The notes below the pieces were generated by a model. The model was not told the DNA's origin, made no database searches, and saw only the letters and a list, made by a program, of their open reading frames with translations. Below, piece by piece: positions 7,889 through 16,759 of a stretch of 64,000 nucleotides of DNA (positions are counted from its first letter, which is position 1; every line of letters starts with the position of its first letter). The translations under genes were made by a program, and so were the position numbers. Source of the stretch: Cohnella sp. OV330 (GTDB lineage: Bacteria; Bacillota; Bacilli; Paenibacillales; Paenibacillaceae); NCBI RefSeq assembly GCF_900112065.1, contig NZ_FOKE01000012.1:150966-214965 (forward strand). The letters run 5' to 3'.

Positions 7889-8887
7889 TTAAACAAACAC
7901 GTGATGGCCGATTTTTTTGATCGCCTTGAGCCGCTTGGCCTTGGCGGGCTCGAGCTGCGGATTAAAGAAAGAGTAGGCGCCAGGTACGTTGTTCTCGCCG
8001 GACAGGGCGGCCTTGGCCGCTTTGAGGCTGTCCTTGGAAGGCGTCTCCCGCTCCAGGCTGCCGTTGCCGGCCGGCGAAAACTGGCCAGGCGCGTAAATAA
8101 CGCCCCGCAAGGTGTCGGCATACCTGTCGTTGTGCAGACGGTTCATAACGACGCTCGCGACGGCGAGCTTGCCCTCGTACGGCTCGCTGCCCGCTTCGGC
8201 CTCCACCAGCTTCGCGAGCAGCGTCAGCTCGGCGGGATCGATCGCTTCCGCGGCAGCGGCGGTCGCCTTCTGCTCGGAGACGTCCGGATCGAGGAATTCG
8301 GGCGCGACCACCTTGAGCTGCTGACCGACGGCGAGCGCTTCGCTCGCCAACCCGTTGCGAACCTTCAGCGCGGTCGCGGTCGTATCGTGCGCCTCGGCGA
8401 TGCGCCAGAGCGTGTCGCCCGCGACGACCGTATACAGCGCTTCTTGTTGAAGGACGGCGACCTTCTCCTGATCCTTCCAGCCGACGCTGGCGTGCATCGA
8501 TTCGGCGACGACGCGCAGCGGCGCGTAAGTGACGCCGTCCTTTAACCGGACCGTGCCGCCGATGTCATAGGTGCGGCCGTTCAGCGCGACATCGGACGAT
8601 CCCGCCTTGAAAGCGAGCGCGTCTCCCAGATCGTTGCGAATCGTGGTGCGTCCGGACTCCCCGTCGTATTCGAGCGTCCAGCCCATGAGAGCGACGAGTT
8701 CCTTGACCGGAGCGTAAGTCCACCCGCCGACCGTCCATAAGCTTTGGTTCAGGTCGACCTTTACGTCTGCTATGTATAGGGTGCTATTCGTGCTATTCGT
8801 GCTTGCGAATGCCGCGCCTGCGCCTAGCGCCAGCAAAAGCGTCAGAGCCAGGATCGCGATTCTAGTCAGCCGTTGAATGAGCTTCAT
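7889..8887 (-). CDS. Secreted cell-wall hydrolase: CuAO-N1-like domain, LysM, SleB-like hydrolase_2
   Basis: This 332-residue protein has a signal peptide (IAILALTLLLALGAGAAFAS). Next comes a copper-amine-oxidase-N-like wall domain (about 30-140), one LysM (YTVVAGDTLWRIAEAH, about 150-195), and a C-terminal hydrolase_2 domain (LLAKLVEAEAGSEPYEGKLAVASVVMNRL read in part, with FSPAGNGSLER and YSFFNP). It probably cuts peptidoglycan, and SleB relatives act in spore germination. The start is uncertain: the ATG at 8887 abuts AAGGAG with almost no spacing, and the frame is open to 9004. The 8887 start places the signal peptide at the N-terminus. Confidence 0.85.
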   Translation of the reverse strand: MKLIQRLTRIAILALTLLLALGAGAAFASTNSTNSTLYIADVKVDLNQSLWTVGGWTYAPVKELVALMGWTLEYDGESGRTTIRNDLGDALAFKAGSSDVALNGRTYDIGGTVRLKDGVTYAPLRVVAESMHASVGWKDQEKVAVLQQEALYTVVAGDTLWRIAEAHDTTATALKVRNGLASEALAVGQQLKVVAPEFLDPDVSEQKATAAAAEAIDPAELTLLAKLVEAEAGSEPYEGKLAVASVVMNRLHNDRYADTLRGVIYAPGQFSPAGNGSLERETPSKDSLKAAKAALSGENNVPGAYSFFNPQLEPAKAKRLKAIKKIGHHVFV

Positions 8888-9070
8888 CTCCTTTTTAGCG
8901 GAATGAAATCCATGATCAGCACTGTTCGCTATTATACAGACATTAAAAAGGAAAAATTTAAATATGAGTGATTTTTCATCCTGGGAAAGCGTTTGCTTGT
9001 CCAAAATCCTTCGAAAATAGCGATCAATGGCTTTATTTAGGCTGAAGCGACGGCGAGCGGATGCATGTCC

Positions 9071-9097
9071 AAAAACCGCACCCGAACCGGGCGCGGT
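9071..9097 (-). terminator. Intrinsic terminator after the beta/gamma-crystallin gene
   Basis: ACCGCGCCC pairs with GGGTGCGGT around GGTTC on the minus strand, followed by TTTT. It lies 12 bp past the stop at 9109. Confidence 0.8.
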
Positions 9098-9108
9098 CTT
9101 CGATATCC

Positions 9109-9573
9109 TTATTTCTTGCCGCTTCTGCGCTTGGCCGCGCGGCGGATTCTGGCCGCCAGCACGATTTTCAAAATTTCGCCGAAGTTGTTCTTGAGTCCGT
9201 TCTGCTGAATCTCTGTAATGTCGGCATCGGACAACGTCAACGTCGTGGCCACGAGCGAAGACGCCCGGTTTTCGAAGTTGAAGTCCGCCAGATCGTCGAT
9301 GTTGCCGGTGCTGAACTTCACGTATTCGCCCTTGTAGTTGTTGTTCTCGAACAGCACCACGGTGCCGCTATTTGTCGGAGACGAGAACTTCAGGCTTTCG
9401 AGATCGTCGTTCAGGTTGACCGACGACAGACGCTGTACGCCGATATTGCCGCGAAACCGCTTGGACGTACCCGAAAAGTTGGTCCCCGAGTATACCTCCA
9501 GCAGCGGGGTTAGCACCTTGGCTTTCACTCGCTTGGGCGCCGCTTTTGCGACCGGCTTTTTCTTGTTGATCAT
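9109..9573 (-). CDS. Beta/gamma-crystallin fold protein
   Basis: This 154-residue protein opens with a Lys/Ala-rich basic tail (about 1-22). A double Greek-key unit follows: LEVYSGTNFSGTSKRF with NLNDDLESLKF, then VVLFENNNYKGEYVKF with NFENRASSL. These match the Y/F-x-x-x-x-F/Y-x-G strands and the N/D-N/D-x-x-S/T-S calcium-binding motif of microbial beta/gamma-crystallins. A basic C-terminal tail (RIRRAAKRRSGKK) closes it. It probably binds Ca2+; the basic ends suggest attachment to a polyanion such as DNA or wall polymer. There is no signal peptide. GGAGGG precedes the ATG. The gene is monocistronic. Confidence 0.8.
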   Translation of the reverse strand: MINKKKPVAKAAPKRVKAKVLTPLLEVYSGTNFSGTSKRFRGNIGVQRLSSVNLNDDLESLKFSSPTNSGTVVLFENNNYKGEYVKFSTGNIDDLADFNFENRASSLVATTLTLSDADITEIQQNGLKNNFGEILKIVLAARIRRAAKRRSGKK

Positions 9574-9705
9574 CTACAAATCCCTCCTCGATCGGTGATA
9601 CCTCCAATCTATGGAGACGAGCATGGGAGGGATTGTCCGTTTGACCTACGGCGCGTCTATTTATCGAACCTATTTTTTTGAAGCGCCTGATAGGCCGAAC
9701 GCTAG

Positions 9706-9745
9706 AAAAGCCTTCATCGCCGCGCCGGTCGCGACGATGAAGGCT
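9706..9745 (-). terminator. Terminator of the ABC/amidohydrolase operon
   Basis: AGCCTTCATCG and CGATGAAGGCT form a perfect 11-bp stem, followed by TTTT on the minus strand, 13 bp past the stop at 9758. It ends a minus-strand operon running from about 18453. Confidence 0.85.
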
Positions 9746-9757
9746 TCTGTATCCCGT

Positions 9758-11092
9758 TTAAGGCTCGCGCAGCGCCGGAACCGGCAGCTTCGTCTCCCGG
9801 AGGGCCGGCGATGCCGCCTCCAGCCCGCCGCCCCGAAGACGCGTGACCGCCGGCAGCGTCTCCGCGACGATCCGGCCGGCGCTGAATACGTACCTCGGCG
9901 CAGGCCTGCCGCGCACGAGGTCGGCGGCGTCCTCCGCGTCGAAGAGCAGGAACGACGCCGGCGCTCCGATTTTCAAGACGCCCGCTCGCCAGCCGTAAGC
10001 GTCGCCGAGATTCATCGCGGCGGCCCCGCCCTCCGTGATCGTCCCGATCAGGCTGCGCAGCTCGGCCCGCCCGCTCATATGCGCCAGATGCGCTCCCATG
10101 TGGGCCGCGTCCAGCGGATTGCCCGTCCCGAGCGGATAGAACGGCGTGCGGATGTCATCGTGCGCGAGCGCGACGTTGACGCCCGCGTCCAGCAATTCCT
10201 TGATGCGCGTGATGCCCCTTCCCTTCGGATAGGCGTCGTAGCGGCCCTGCATGACGCTGTTGATGAGCGGGCAGGCGACGATTGAGATGCCCGAGCTGCG
10301 AACTAACCCGGCGACCTTGCGAAAATACGGCTCGTTGTAGTACGCCGCCGCGTTCGCGTGGGCCGCCGTCACCCGCGGGCCTAGCCCCGTCTCCAGCGCG
10401 AGCGCGGCGCACACCTCCAGGTAGCGGGAGCCCGCGTCGTCGGTCTCGTCGCAAAACACGTGCACGTAAGCGCCGCTTCGCCGGGCCATGTCGAAGGCGA
10501 TCCGCAGCGACTGTATGCCGTCCTCGCGGGTGCGCTCCAGATGAGGGACGGCGGATACCCCGTCCGCGCCCATCCGCAGCGCCTCCTCCATGCGGGCCGC
10601 GTTCGCCGGGCACGCCACGATGCCGTCCTGGGGAAACGCCGTCACCTGGATGTCGACCAAGCCGCGCAAGCGCGACCGGAGCGCCAGCACGGTCCGGAGC
10701 GCCGTCAGCGCGGGATCGCCGATGTCGACCATCGCGCGCAAATGAAGGACGCCGTATCCGACGTATAGCCGGAGCGCCGCCTCGGCACGGGCGAGCACGT
10801 CCGCCTCGGTAAGCGAACGCTTGCGGTCGGACCAGATCCGAATGCCCTCCGCCAAGGTGCCGCTCTCGTTCCACGTCGGATCGCCCGCAGTCAGCACCGT
10901 ATCGAGGTGAACGTGCGGCTCGACGAAGGGCGGCGTCAGCAGCAGGCCTCCCGCGTCCAGCGTCTCCGCCGCGGCCGCGTCCCCGAGAGCGCCCATCGCG
11001 GCCACGGTCCCGTCGACGATGCCGATGTCCGCCGTCCCGCCGGCTTCGCCCGTCCGGACATGGCGGACGATCATATCGTACAAGGTTGTCAT
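9758..11092 (-). CDS. Cytosine-deaminase-like amidohydrolase (CodA family), atypical metal site
   Basis: This 444-residue amidohydrolase-superfamily protein has FVEPHVHLDT (H60, H62), CDETDD (the E-x-x-D acid motif), TAAHANAA and LAHDDIRTPF (metal Asp) in CodA order. The residue before CDE is Phe (VHVFCDE, F213) where CodA has the metal ligand His (HCDE); the codon reads TTT. The paralogue at 13109 keeps His. This may shift the metal site or substrate. It is the last gene of the ABC-transporter operon, 19 bp after the flavodoxin gene. It may hydrolyse or deaminate a cyclic nitrogen compound imported by the operon. Confidence 0.8.
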   Translation of the reverse strand: MTTLYDMIVRHVRTGEAGGTADIGIVDGTVAAMGALGDAAAAETLDAGGLLLTPPFVEPHVHLDTVLTAGDPTWNESGTLAEGIRIWSDRKRSLTEADVLARAEAALRLYVGYGVLHLRAMVDIGDPALTALRTVLALRSRLRGLVDIQVTAFPQDGIVACPANAARMEEALRMGADGVSAVPHLERTREDGIQSLRIAFDMARRSGAYVHVFCDETDDAGSRYLEVCAALALETGLGPRVTAAHANAAAYYNEPYFRKVAGLVRSSGISIVACPLINSVMQGRYDAYPKGRGITRIKELLDAGVNVALAHDDIRTPFYPLGTGNPLDAAHMGAHLAHMSGRAELRSLIGTITEGGAAAMNLGDAYGWRAGVLKIGAPASFLLFDAEDAADLVRGRPAPRYVFSAGRIVAETLPAVTRLRGGGLEAASPALRETKLPVPALREP

Positions 11093-11111
11093 TTTGGATC
11101 CGCCCCCGCCC

Positions 11112-11807
11112 TCATCGTATGCCCTTCGTCGCTTCGGCGAATCGCGCCACGCGGGCGCCCAGCCTGCCCGCCATCGTCAGCTCCCGCTCGTCGGGCGTTC
11201 TGCCGCTGTCCGGCCCGGCCAGCGTCGAAGGCCCGTAAGGCGAGCCTCCGATCGCGTCAGCCGTCAGGTACTCCGGATTTTGCGAATACGGCAGTCCGAC
11301 GTAGACCAGGCCGAAGTGCAGCAGCGGCACGATCGACGTGAGAATCGTCGCTTCGTGTCCGGTATGGATCGACCCCGCGCTCGTCATGACGCCGGTCGGC
11401 TTGCCCTCGAGCTCCCCGCCCGCGCAGAGGCTGCCCGACAGGTCGAGGAACGATTTGACCTGCGCCGGCATCGAGCCGTAATAAGTCGGAAATCCCCAAA
11501 CGATGCCGTCCGCCCAGCGCAGGTCGTCCGCCGTCGCTTCCGGCACGCCCTTCTGCGCCTCCAGGGCAGCTTCGTACTTTTCCCATCTCGCGCCCGTGCG
11601 GAACGTCCCCGACAATCCGCGGTCCTCCCGTCCGCTCTCGCGTCCCGGACGGTCGAGCAGCGCCGTCACGTTGTCCGGGGACCTGAACTCCGGGATGCGC
11701 GCGAGCCGCGCCTCGTGCCCTTCGTCGGCGGCTCCCCGAAGGGCTGCCAACGCCATCTTGTGCATGTGCCCGTACGCGCTGAAGTATACGACCAGTACCT
11801 TCGCCAT
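11112..11807 (-). CDS. WrbA-family flavodoxin-like NAD(P)H:quinone oxidoreductase
   Basis: This 231-residue protein has the flavodoxin-like strand VLVVYFSAYGHMHKMA at its start and the FMN-loop sequence WGFPTYYGSMPAQ in the middle. HFGLVYVGLPYS and GGSPYGPSTLAG are typical of WrbA. Such enzymes reduce quinones or other acceptors by two-electron transfer. The frame is open to 11984, but ATG 11807 follows GGAAGGGGG and matches family starts, so it is preferred. It lies between the substrate-binding protein gene and a CodA-like gene, so it may supply reducing power in the same catabolic pathway. Confidence 0.85.
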   Translation of the reverse strand: MAKVLVVYFSAYGHMHKMALAALRGAADEGHEARLARIPEFRSPDNVTALLDRPGRESGREDRGLSGTFRTGARWEKYEAALEAQKGVPEATADDLRWADGIVWGFPTYYGSMPAQVKSFLDLSGSLCAGGELEGKPTGVMTSAGSIHTGHEATILTSIVPLLHFGLVYVGLPYSQNPEYLTADAIGGSPYGPSTLAGPDSGRTPDERELTMAGRLGARVARFAEATKGIR

Positions 11808-11907
11808 CAGCGGCGCCCCCTTCCGGCCGACAGAGCGCGGCGTCCCGCGAACCTGACCGCTCGCGCTTCCGTTCGACCGGACCGCAGCCCGCTCCGCCGC
11901 CGACGCT

Positions 11908-13047
11908 TTATTTCCCCGGCAAAAATTCGTTCGTGAACACCCCGTCGATCGGCTCCGCGCTCTTGAGGATGCCGATGTCCACAAGCTGCTTCTGCAACCC
12001 CTCCCAGAGCTCTTTGCTCATGTAACCGACGCCGTTCGCCTCCGCGTCCCCGCCGTAGATCAGCGGCTCCTGCGCCTGGGCGCCGTAGGCCATCGACTCC
12101 AGCTTCAGATCCGGGTTCTTCTCGTTCATGACCTTGTTGATCTCTTCCGTGTTGTCCTTGTAGTAGGTCCAGCCCTTGATCGACGCCTCCACGTAAGCCT
12201 TGACGATGTCCGGATGCTTCTTCATATATTCTTCGGTGGTATAGAGAATGTTGCCGTATTGCTTGTAGCCGAGGTCGTAATTGAGGAAATAATCGACGTC
12301 CACGCCCTGCTGCTGCATGGTGAACGGCTCCGAGGTGATATAGATCTGCGTGGCGCTGGCGTCGTCTTCGACGAAATTGGCGAGCGAGCCGCTGTACTTC
12401 ATCTCCTGCACCTTGTCGAGCTTGTAGGCTTTCTTCAGGTATTCCCAGAAGGCGGAACCGCTGCCGACGTACACTTTGTGCCCGTTCAGCTCCGAGAGGT
12501 CCTTGTACTTGCCTTTATGGTACATGATGCCTTGGGGATTTTTCTGAAAAATGGCCGCGAGCGCCACCAGCTTGATGCCGTTCTCGCGCGCCATCAGGAT
12601 CTCGTCGGACTGCCCCATGCCGAACTCGGCCTTGCCCGAAGCGACGATCTGCGTGGCGGAGACGCCCGGACCGCCCGACTGGATCGTCATGTCCAGTCCC
12701 GCTTCCTTGTAAAAGCCTTTGGCTTCCGCCGCATACTGACCCCCGTGCTCCGGCTCCGCGAACCAGTTCGTCACCTGCGTGACTTTGGTCGTCTTGGCGG
12801 GCGCCGAGGCCGAAGCGGAAGACGCGGATGCGGAAGCGGAAGCGGAGGGCGAAGGGGACGCCGAAGCCGATGATGAAGCGGAGGCCGAAGCGCTCGGCGC
12901 GGCCGACGAAGAAGCGCCTCCGTTGTTGTTGTTGCCTCCCCCGCATGCCGACAGCGCCACGATCGTCGCCGCGGCGACCGAGAGCGAACCGAATCTGATC
13001 TTGCGGCCTGCCTTAGATGATGCCGTTGGAGTCGTTGACGTTTTCAT
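11908..13047 (-). CDS. ABC transporter substrate-binding lipoprotein (NMT1/THI5-like)
   Basis: This 379-residue lipoprotein has a lipobox (ALSACGGG) followed by Asn/Gly and a long Ser/Ala/Pro linker (about 35-85). An NMT1/ThiY-type domain follows (VTNWFAEPEHGGQYAAEAKGF read in part, then SGGPGVSATQIVASGKAEFGMG). This fold binds pyrimidine precursors, taurine, nitrate and related small molecules for SsuABC/ThiXYZ-type importers. Its neighbours, the permease (14490) and ATPase (16760), complete the transporter. GGGAGG precedes the ATG. The ligand is probably a nitrogen heterocycle, judging from the amidohydrolases. Confidence 0.9.
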   Translation of the reverse strand: MKTSTTPTASSKAGRKIRFGSLSVAAATIVALSACGGGNNNNGGASSSAAPSASASASSSASASPSPSASASASASSASASAPAKTTKVTQVTNWFAEPEHGGQYAAEAKGFYKEAGLDMTIQSGGPGVSATQIVASGKAEFGMGQSDEILMARENGIKLVALAAIFQKNPQGIMYHKGKYKDLSELNGHKVYVGSGSAFWEYLKKAYKLDKVQEMKYSGSLANFVEDDASATQIYITSEPFTMQQQGVDVDYFLNYDLGYKQYGNILYTTEEYMKKHPDIVKAYVEASIKGWTYYKDNTEEINKVMNEKNPDLKLESMAYGAQAQEPLIYGGDAEANGVGYMSKELWEGLQKQLVDIGILKSAEPIDGVFTNEFLPGK

Positions 13048-13108
13048 ATCTTGTTTCCTCCCCTATCCGATTCGAATTTTCTCTATGGGTCTCGCCTTGT
13101 TGCCCTCT

Positions 13109-14449
13109 TCAAGCAGGCGCGTTCTCCGAAGCGAACCGCCGGGGCTCCGCCACCTGGCGGCGCTGCACGGAGGCGCCGATCCAGCTCGATTTGTTGTACG
13201 CCCAGCGAGAGGCGGGCAGCTCCTGGAACAGCGCCTCCCCGGAGCCCGCGTCCAGCACGGCGAAGGAGGCCGGGCGTCCCGGCGCGACGCCGTAGTCGGT
13301 CTTGCCGGCGAGCGCCGCGGGATATTCGGTCATCATCCGCAGCAGCGAGACGATGTCTTCTTCGCGGGCCATATGCGCGGCATAGGCGGTCACGAGCCCG
13401 ATCTGGAGTAGGTCGCCGCGGCCGAAAGGGTGGAACGGATCTTGGATGTTGTCGGAGGCCGCCGCGACGGGGATGCCGGCGCCGAGCAGCTCCCGCACGC
13501 GCGTCACGCCGCGCCGCACGTTGCCCCGGTCGCCGCGGCCCTGCAAGTACAGGTTGACCGCGGGCAGCGTGACCGCGCCCACGCCGGCCTCGGCCATCTT
13601 GGCGATCAGCCGGTCCGCTTCGTCCTGCGGCATCGCGGACAGCGAGCAGAGATGGCCGGCTGTCGCCAGGCCCGCGTAGCCGTATCGGATCACCTCGTCG
13701 CAGTAGAGGCCGATCGTCTTCATCGACGGATCGTCCGTCTCGTCGCAGTGCAGGTCGATCGGCTTGCCGTGCTTGGCGGCGAGACCGATCGCCCAGCGGA
13801 TGCCCGCGCCGGGATCTGGCGCCAGATGCGGCGCGCCGCCGACGCCGTCGATCCCCATGCGCAGCGCCTCTTCGGCGAATTCAGTCAGCTCCCGGTCTAG
13901 CGCCGGATCGTAGAAGAACATCGGGAAGTACTGGATGTCGATCAGGTCCTTCACCGCCTCTCTCGCCTCCAGCGCGGCCTCGACGGTGCGCATCGCGACG
14001 TCGCGGCCGTGCTGCAGCGGCATGTCGAGATGACTTCGCAGGGTGAGGCTGCCGTACGACGACGCCTCGCGCGCGCCCCGGACGATCCGCTCCCGGATCG
14101 TCTCCTTGGAGAATTCGGGCGCGGCGGCGCGGTAGTTGTCGATCGCCTCGAGCAGCGTGCCGGAGACGTTGCGGACGCGGCCGATCGAGTAGGCCTTATC
14201 CAGATGCATATGAAGGTCGACGAAGCCGGGCAGCAGCACTCGCCCTTGCAGATCGACGGAGCGGGCTTCGCCGAGCGCCTCCAGCCCCAGCTGCGCGATC
14301 GGCGCATGCCTGCCGACATCCGCAGGCCCTTCCTGCGGCTCGACGGACAGCCAGCGGCCGTCTCCGATTTTCAAGGTATGCAGGCGCCCGTCCTCCGCCA
14401 GCGGCAGCTTGGCGTTGACGAGCTCCAGATCGGCCGGTCTCATGGGCAT
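13109..14449 (-). CDS. Cytosine-deaminase-like amidohydrolase (CodA family)
   Basis: This protein of about 446 residues is a CodA-type amidohydrolase: FVDLHMHLDKA (metal His pair), DLHCDETDD (metal His plus catalytic Glu), TAGHLCSLSAM and ASDNIQDPFHPFGRGD (metal Asp region). All expected ligands are present, unlike the paralogue at 9758. It acts in the cytoplasm on a cyclic amidine or imide. The frame opens 9 bp earlier, but GGGGAG is too close to that ATG, so ATG 14449 is used. It lies between the permease and substrate-binding protein genes of one operon. Confidence 0.85.
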   Translation of the reverse strand: MPMRPADLELVNAKLPLAEDGRLHTLKIGDGRWLSVEPQEGPADVGRHAPIAQLGLEALGEARSVDLQGRVLLPGFVDLHMHLDKAYSIGRVRNVSGTLLEAIDNYRAAAPEFSKETIRERIVRGAREASSYGSLTLRSHLDMPLQHGRDVAMRTVEAALEAREAVKDLIDIQYFPMFFYDPALDRELTEFAEEALRMGIDGVGGAPHLAPDPGAGIRWAIGLAAKHGKPIDLHCDETDDPSMKTIGLYCDEVIRYGYAGLATAGHLCSLSAMPQDEADRLIAKMAEAGVGAVTLPAVNLYLQGRGDRGNVRRGVTRVRELLGAGIPVAAASDNIQDPFHPFGRGDLLQIGLVTAYAAHMAREEDIVSLLRMMTEYPAALAGKTDYGVAPGRPASFAVLDAGSGEALFQELPASRWAYNKSSWIGASVQRRQVAEPRRFASENAPA

Positions 14450-14489
14450 ATCGGACATCTCCCCTTTCGCATGATCGTCTCTCGGAGCG

Positions 14490-15371
14490 TCACCCTTCGT
14501 GCGAGTTCATTTCGGATTCGTGCCAGGAGCTGAGCATCCATTTGGAAAAAGCGTTCACGAGCAGGAAAAACGCGATGCCGAGCAGCGAAGCGGAAAAGCC
14601 GCAGGCGAACAGGTACGCGGTCTTGAGCCGGGACGCGGCGACGGTGATCGCGTAGCCGAGTCCGCCCTGGCCGCCGCCGATGCCGGCGATATACTCGCCC
14701 ACGATGGCGCCGATGACGGCGAGCGTGCAGGAGATCTTGAGCCCTGCGACGATATACGGCAGCGCCGCGGGCAGGCGGAGGCGGAACATCGTCTGAAGCG
14801 GCGAGGCGTTGTAGAGGTAAAAGAGGTTTTTCATGTTGTGATCGGTGGAGTTGAGGCCGATGAGCGTGTTGGACAGCATGGGGAAAAATCCGATGAGAAA
14901 GGCGATGATGACGATGGCGTTGATGCCGGCGCCGAACCAGATGACGATGATCGGCGCGACCGCGACGATGGGGATCGTCTGCAGGATGATGGCGTACGGG
15001 TACACGCTGCGCTCGACGAGCTTGGAGGCCGCGAGCACGATCGCCATCCCGACGCCGAGCAAGATGCTCAGCAGGAATCCGAGCACCGCCTCGGTGATGG
15101 TCGTGTAGACCGACGTCCACAGGTTCGAAGCGTTCTCCGAGGCGGCCCGGACGATGTCGGACGGCTTCGGCAGCAAATAAGGCTTTATGTCCGCCAGCCT
15201 GCAGAACAGCTCCCAGCCGCCGACGAACACGACGAACGCAATGGACGGCGGCAGAACCTTTTTCCTCCAAGACAACCATCTGGACGGCTTCCCTGCCGCC
15301 TTCGCCGGCCGCGCCGACGGAAGGGACGGCAAGGCCGTGCCGGCGGACTCCGTAGCGATATCGCTCCTCAT
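14490..15371 (-). CDS. ABC transporter permease (SsuC/ThiX-like)
   Basis: This 293-residue protein has about six transmembrane segments (first near 45-63) and a BPD-transp-1 signature: AAALPYIVAGLKISCTLAVIG is close to the EAA loop (RLPAALPYIVAGLK). The PYAIILQTIPIVAVAPI stretch is typical of the nitrate/taurine/thiamine-precursor family. It pairs with the ATPase at 16760 and the lipoprotein at 11908. Its start overlaps the stop of the FAD oxidase gene by 4 bp, which indicates coupling. Confidence 0.92.
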   Translation of the reverse strand: MRSDIATESAGTALPSLPSARPAKAAGKPSRWLSWRKKVLPPSIAFVVFVGGWELFCRLADIKPYLLPKPSDIVRAASENASNLWTSVYTTITEAVLGFLLSILLGVGMAIVLAASKLVERSVYPYAIILQTIPIVAVAPIIVIWFGAGINAIVIIAFLIGFFPMLSNTLIGLNSTDHNMKNLFYLYNASPLQTMFRLRLPAALPYIVAGLKISCTLAVIGAIVGEYIAGIGGGQGGLGYAITVAASRLKTAYLFACGFSASLLGIAFFLLVNAFSKWMLSSWHESEMNSHEG

Positions 15372-16723
15372 CTGTCATCGCTCCTTATCGCTTGTTCGAC
15401 GGGGATGTGCAGCTTGCCGGGGTTTAGCAACCGCCGCGGATCGTTCGCGCGCTTGGCCGCGGTCATCGCCTCCAGCTGGCCTCGTCCGCCCAGTTCCAAG
15501 GCGTACGTATGCGGATCGTTGACGCTGACGCCGATCGAACGGAAGTAATCGATGATCTCGTACAGCCGCTCTCGCGTCGAATAGCGGACGATGGGAAGCG
15601 CCGCGGGGACGACGACGCCCGCCGAACGCATAAACTCGAGATGCATCAGCACTTCGTCGCCGTACGTCTCTTTAATGAGGTTAATCTGCCGCATGAAGTC
15701 CGTCGGATGGAATCCGCTTTGCAGATAGGTCAGCGAGGGGTCGGTCTTGAGCGCCCAGAGCGTGGTGTGGTTCCAGGTAAAATCGGACAAACCGATCGTC
15801 TTGCGGTATTGGTCGGAGGGGATCGTGTAGCCGATGCGTCCGCCGAAATCGGCGGCGTGAGCCGCAAGGGCGTCCTCGCTACCGTCCGCGGTCTCCAGCA
15901 GCACGGCGCTCGCGCCGGGCTCGAGCCGCTTCGCGATCGGCCTGAAGTAGGAGGGGATCGGCCATTCGACCGGCGCGACGAGCCGCTTGCGCACGGCGTC
16001 GTCGAGAGAGACCGCGTGGGCGAACCTCGCCGCCGACTCGAAGTCGTCGAACTGCGCGACCGTCTGCCGCCACGCCGTGCGCGGTGCGATCGGGAGCTTC
16101 AGCTCGACGAGGATGCCGGTCGTGCCGTAGTTGTGGATGTATGCGCCAAGCTCCGCTTCGCCGACGGACAGCCGGCGGGGCTCCTCCTCGAGGGTGAGGA
16201 CGACCGCCTCCAGCACGTTGCCGTCCCACAGGTTGCCCCAGTGGATCGATCCGATGCCGCCCGAGCCTCCGCATACGAACCCGCCCGCCGTCGCCTTCAC
16301 GTAGGTACTCGGGTAGATGCGCAGCTCCTTGCCTTGCTCGCGCAGCAGCTTCTCGAGCGCGCCGAGCCGGACGCCCGCCTGCACGCGGACGTATTCGTCC
16401 GCCACCTCCAGCACCGCGTCCAGCCGGCTGAGGTCCAGCACGATGCCGCCCTCAAGCGGCACCGCCTGGCCGTAGTTTCCCGTGCCGGCCCCGCGCGTCG
16501 TGACGGGGATCCGCTCGCGGTACGCCAGCGCCAGCGCGGCCTTCGCCTGCGCCTCCGATTCGGGGATGACGATGCCGTCCGCCCGCTTGTCGCGAAGCAG
16601 CGGCTCCAGCACCGGCGAGTACCAGTAATAATCCTTGGAGAGTTTCTCGCGCTGCTCGAAGCCGAGAAGCAGCCTCTCCTCGCCGACGGCATCGGCCATG
16701 TCTTTCGTCCAATCTATCGCCAT
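15368..16723 (-). CDS. FAD-binding oxidase, GlcD/VAO family
   Basis: This 451-residue protein has a PCMH-type FAD domain: VTTRGAGTGNYGQAVPLEGG and GFVCGGSGGIGSIHWGNLWD are the cofactor-binding loops. The C-terminal oxidase domain ends with GGRGQLEAMTAAKRANDPRRLLNPGKL (read in part), a GlcD/D-2-hydroxyacid-dehydrogenase hallmark. It would oxidise a hydroxy acid or related intermediate. It lies inside the ABC operon with a 4-bp overlap into the permease gene. The electron acceptor is unknown. Confidence 0.87.
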   Translation of the reverse strand: MAIDWTKDMADAVGEERLLLGFEQREKLSKDYYWYSPVLEPLLRDKRADGIVIPESEAQAKAALALAYRERIPVTTRGAGTGNYGQAVPLEGGIVLDLSRLDAVLEVADEYVRVQAGVRLGALEKLLREQGKELRIYPSTYVKATAGGFVCGGSGGIGSIHWGNLWDGNVLEAVVLTLEEEPRRLSVGEAELGAYIHNYGTTGILVELKLPIAPRTAWRQTVAQFDDFESAARFAHAVSLDDAVRKRLVAPVEWPIPSYFRPIAKRLEPGASAVLLETADGSEDALAAHAADFGGRIGYTIPSDQYRKTIGLSDFTWNHTTLWALKTDPSLTYLQSGFHPTDFMRQINLIKETYGDEVLMHLEFMRSAGVVVPAALPIVRYSTRERLYEIIDYFRSIGVSVNDPHTYALELGGRGQLEAMTAAKRANDPRRLLNPGKLHIPVEQAIRSDDR

Positions 16724-16759
16724 GGTTTGGGTCCTCCCTTCATTCGCTCCTGTATGAGG

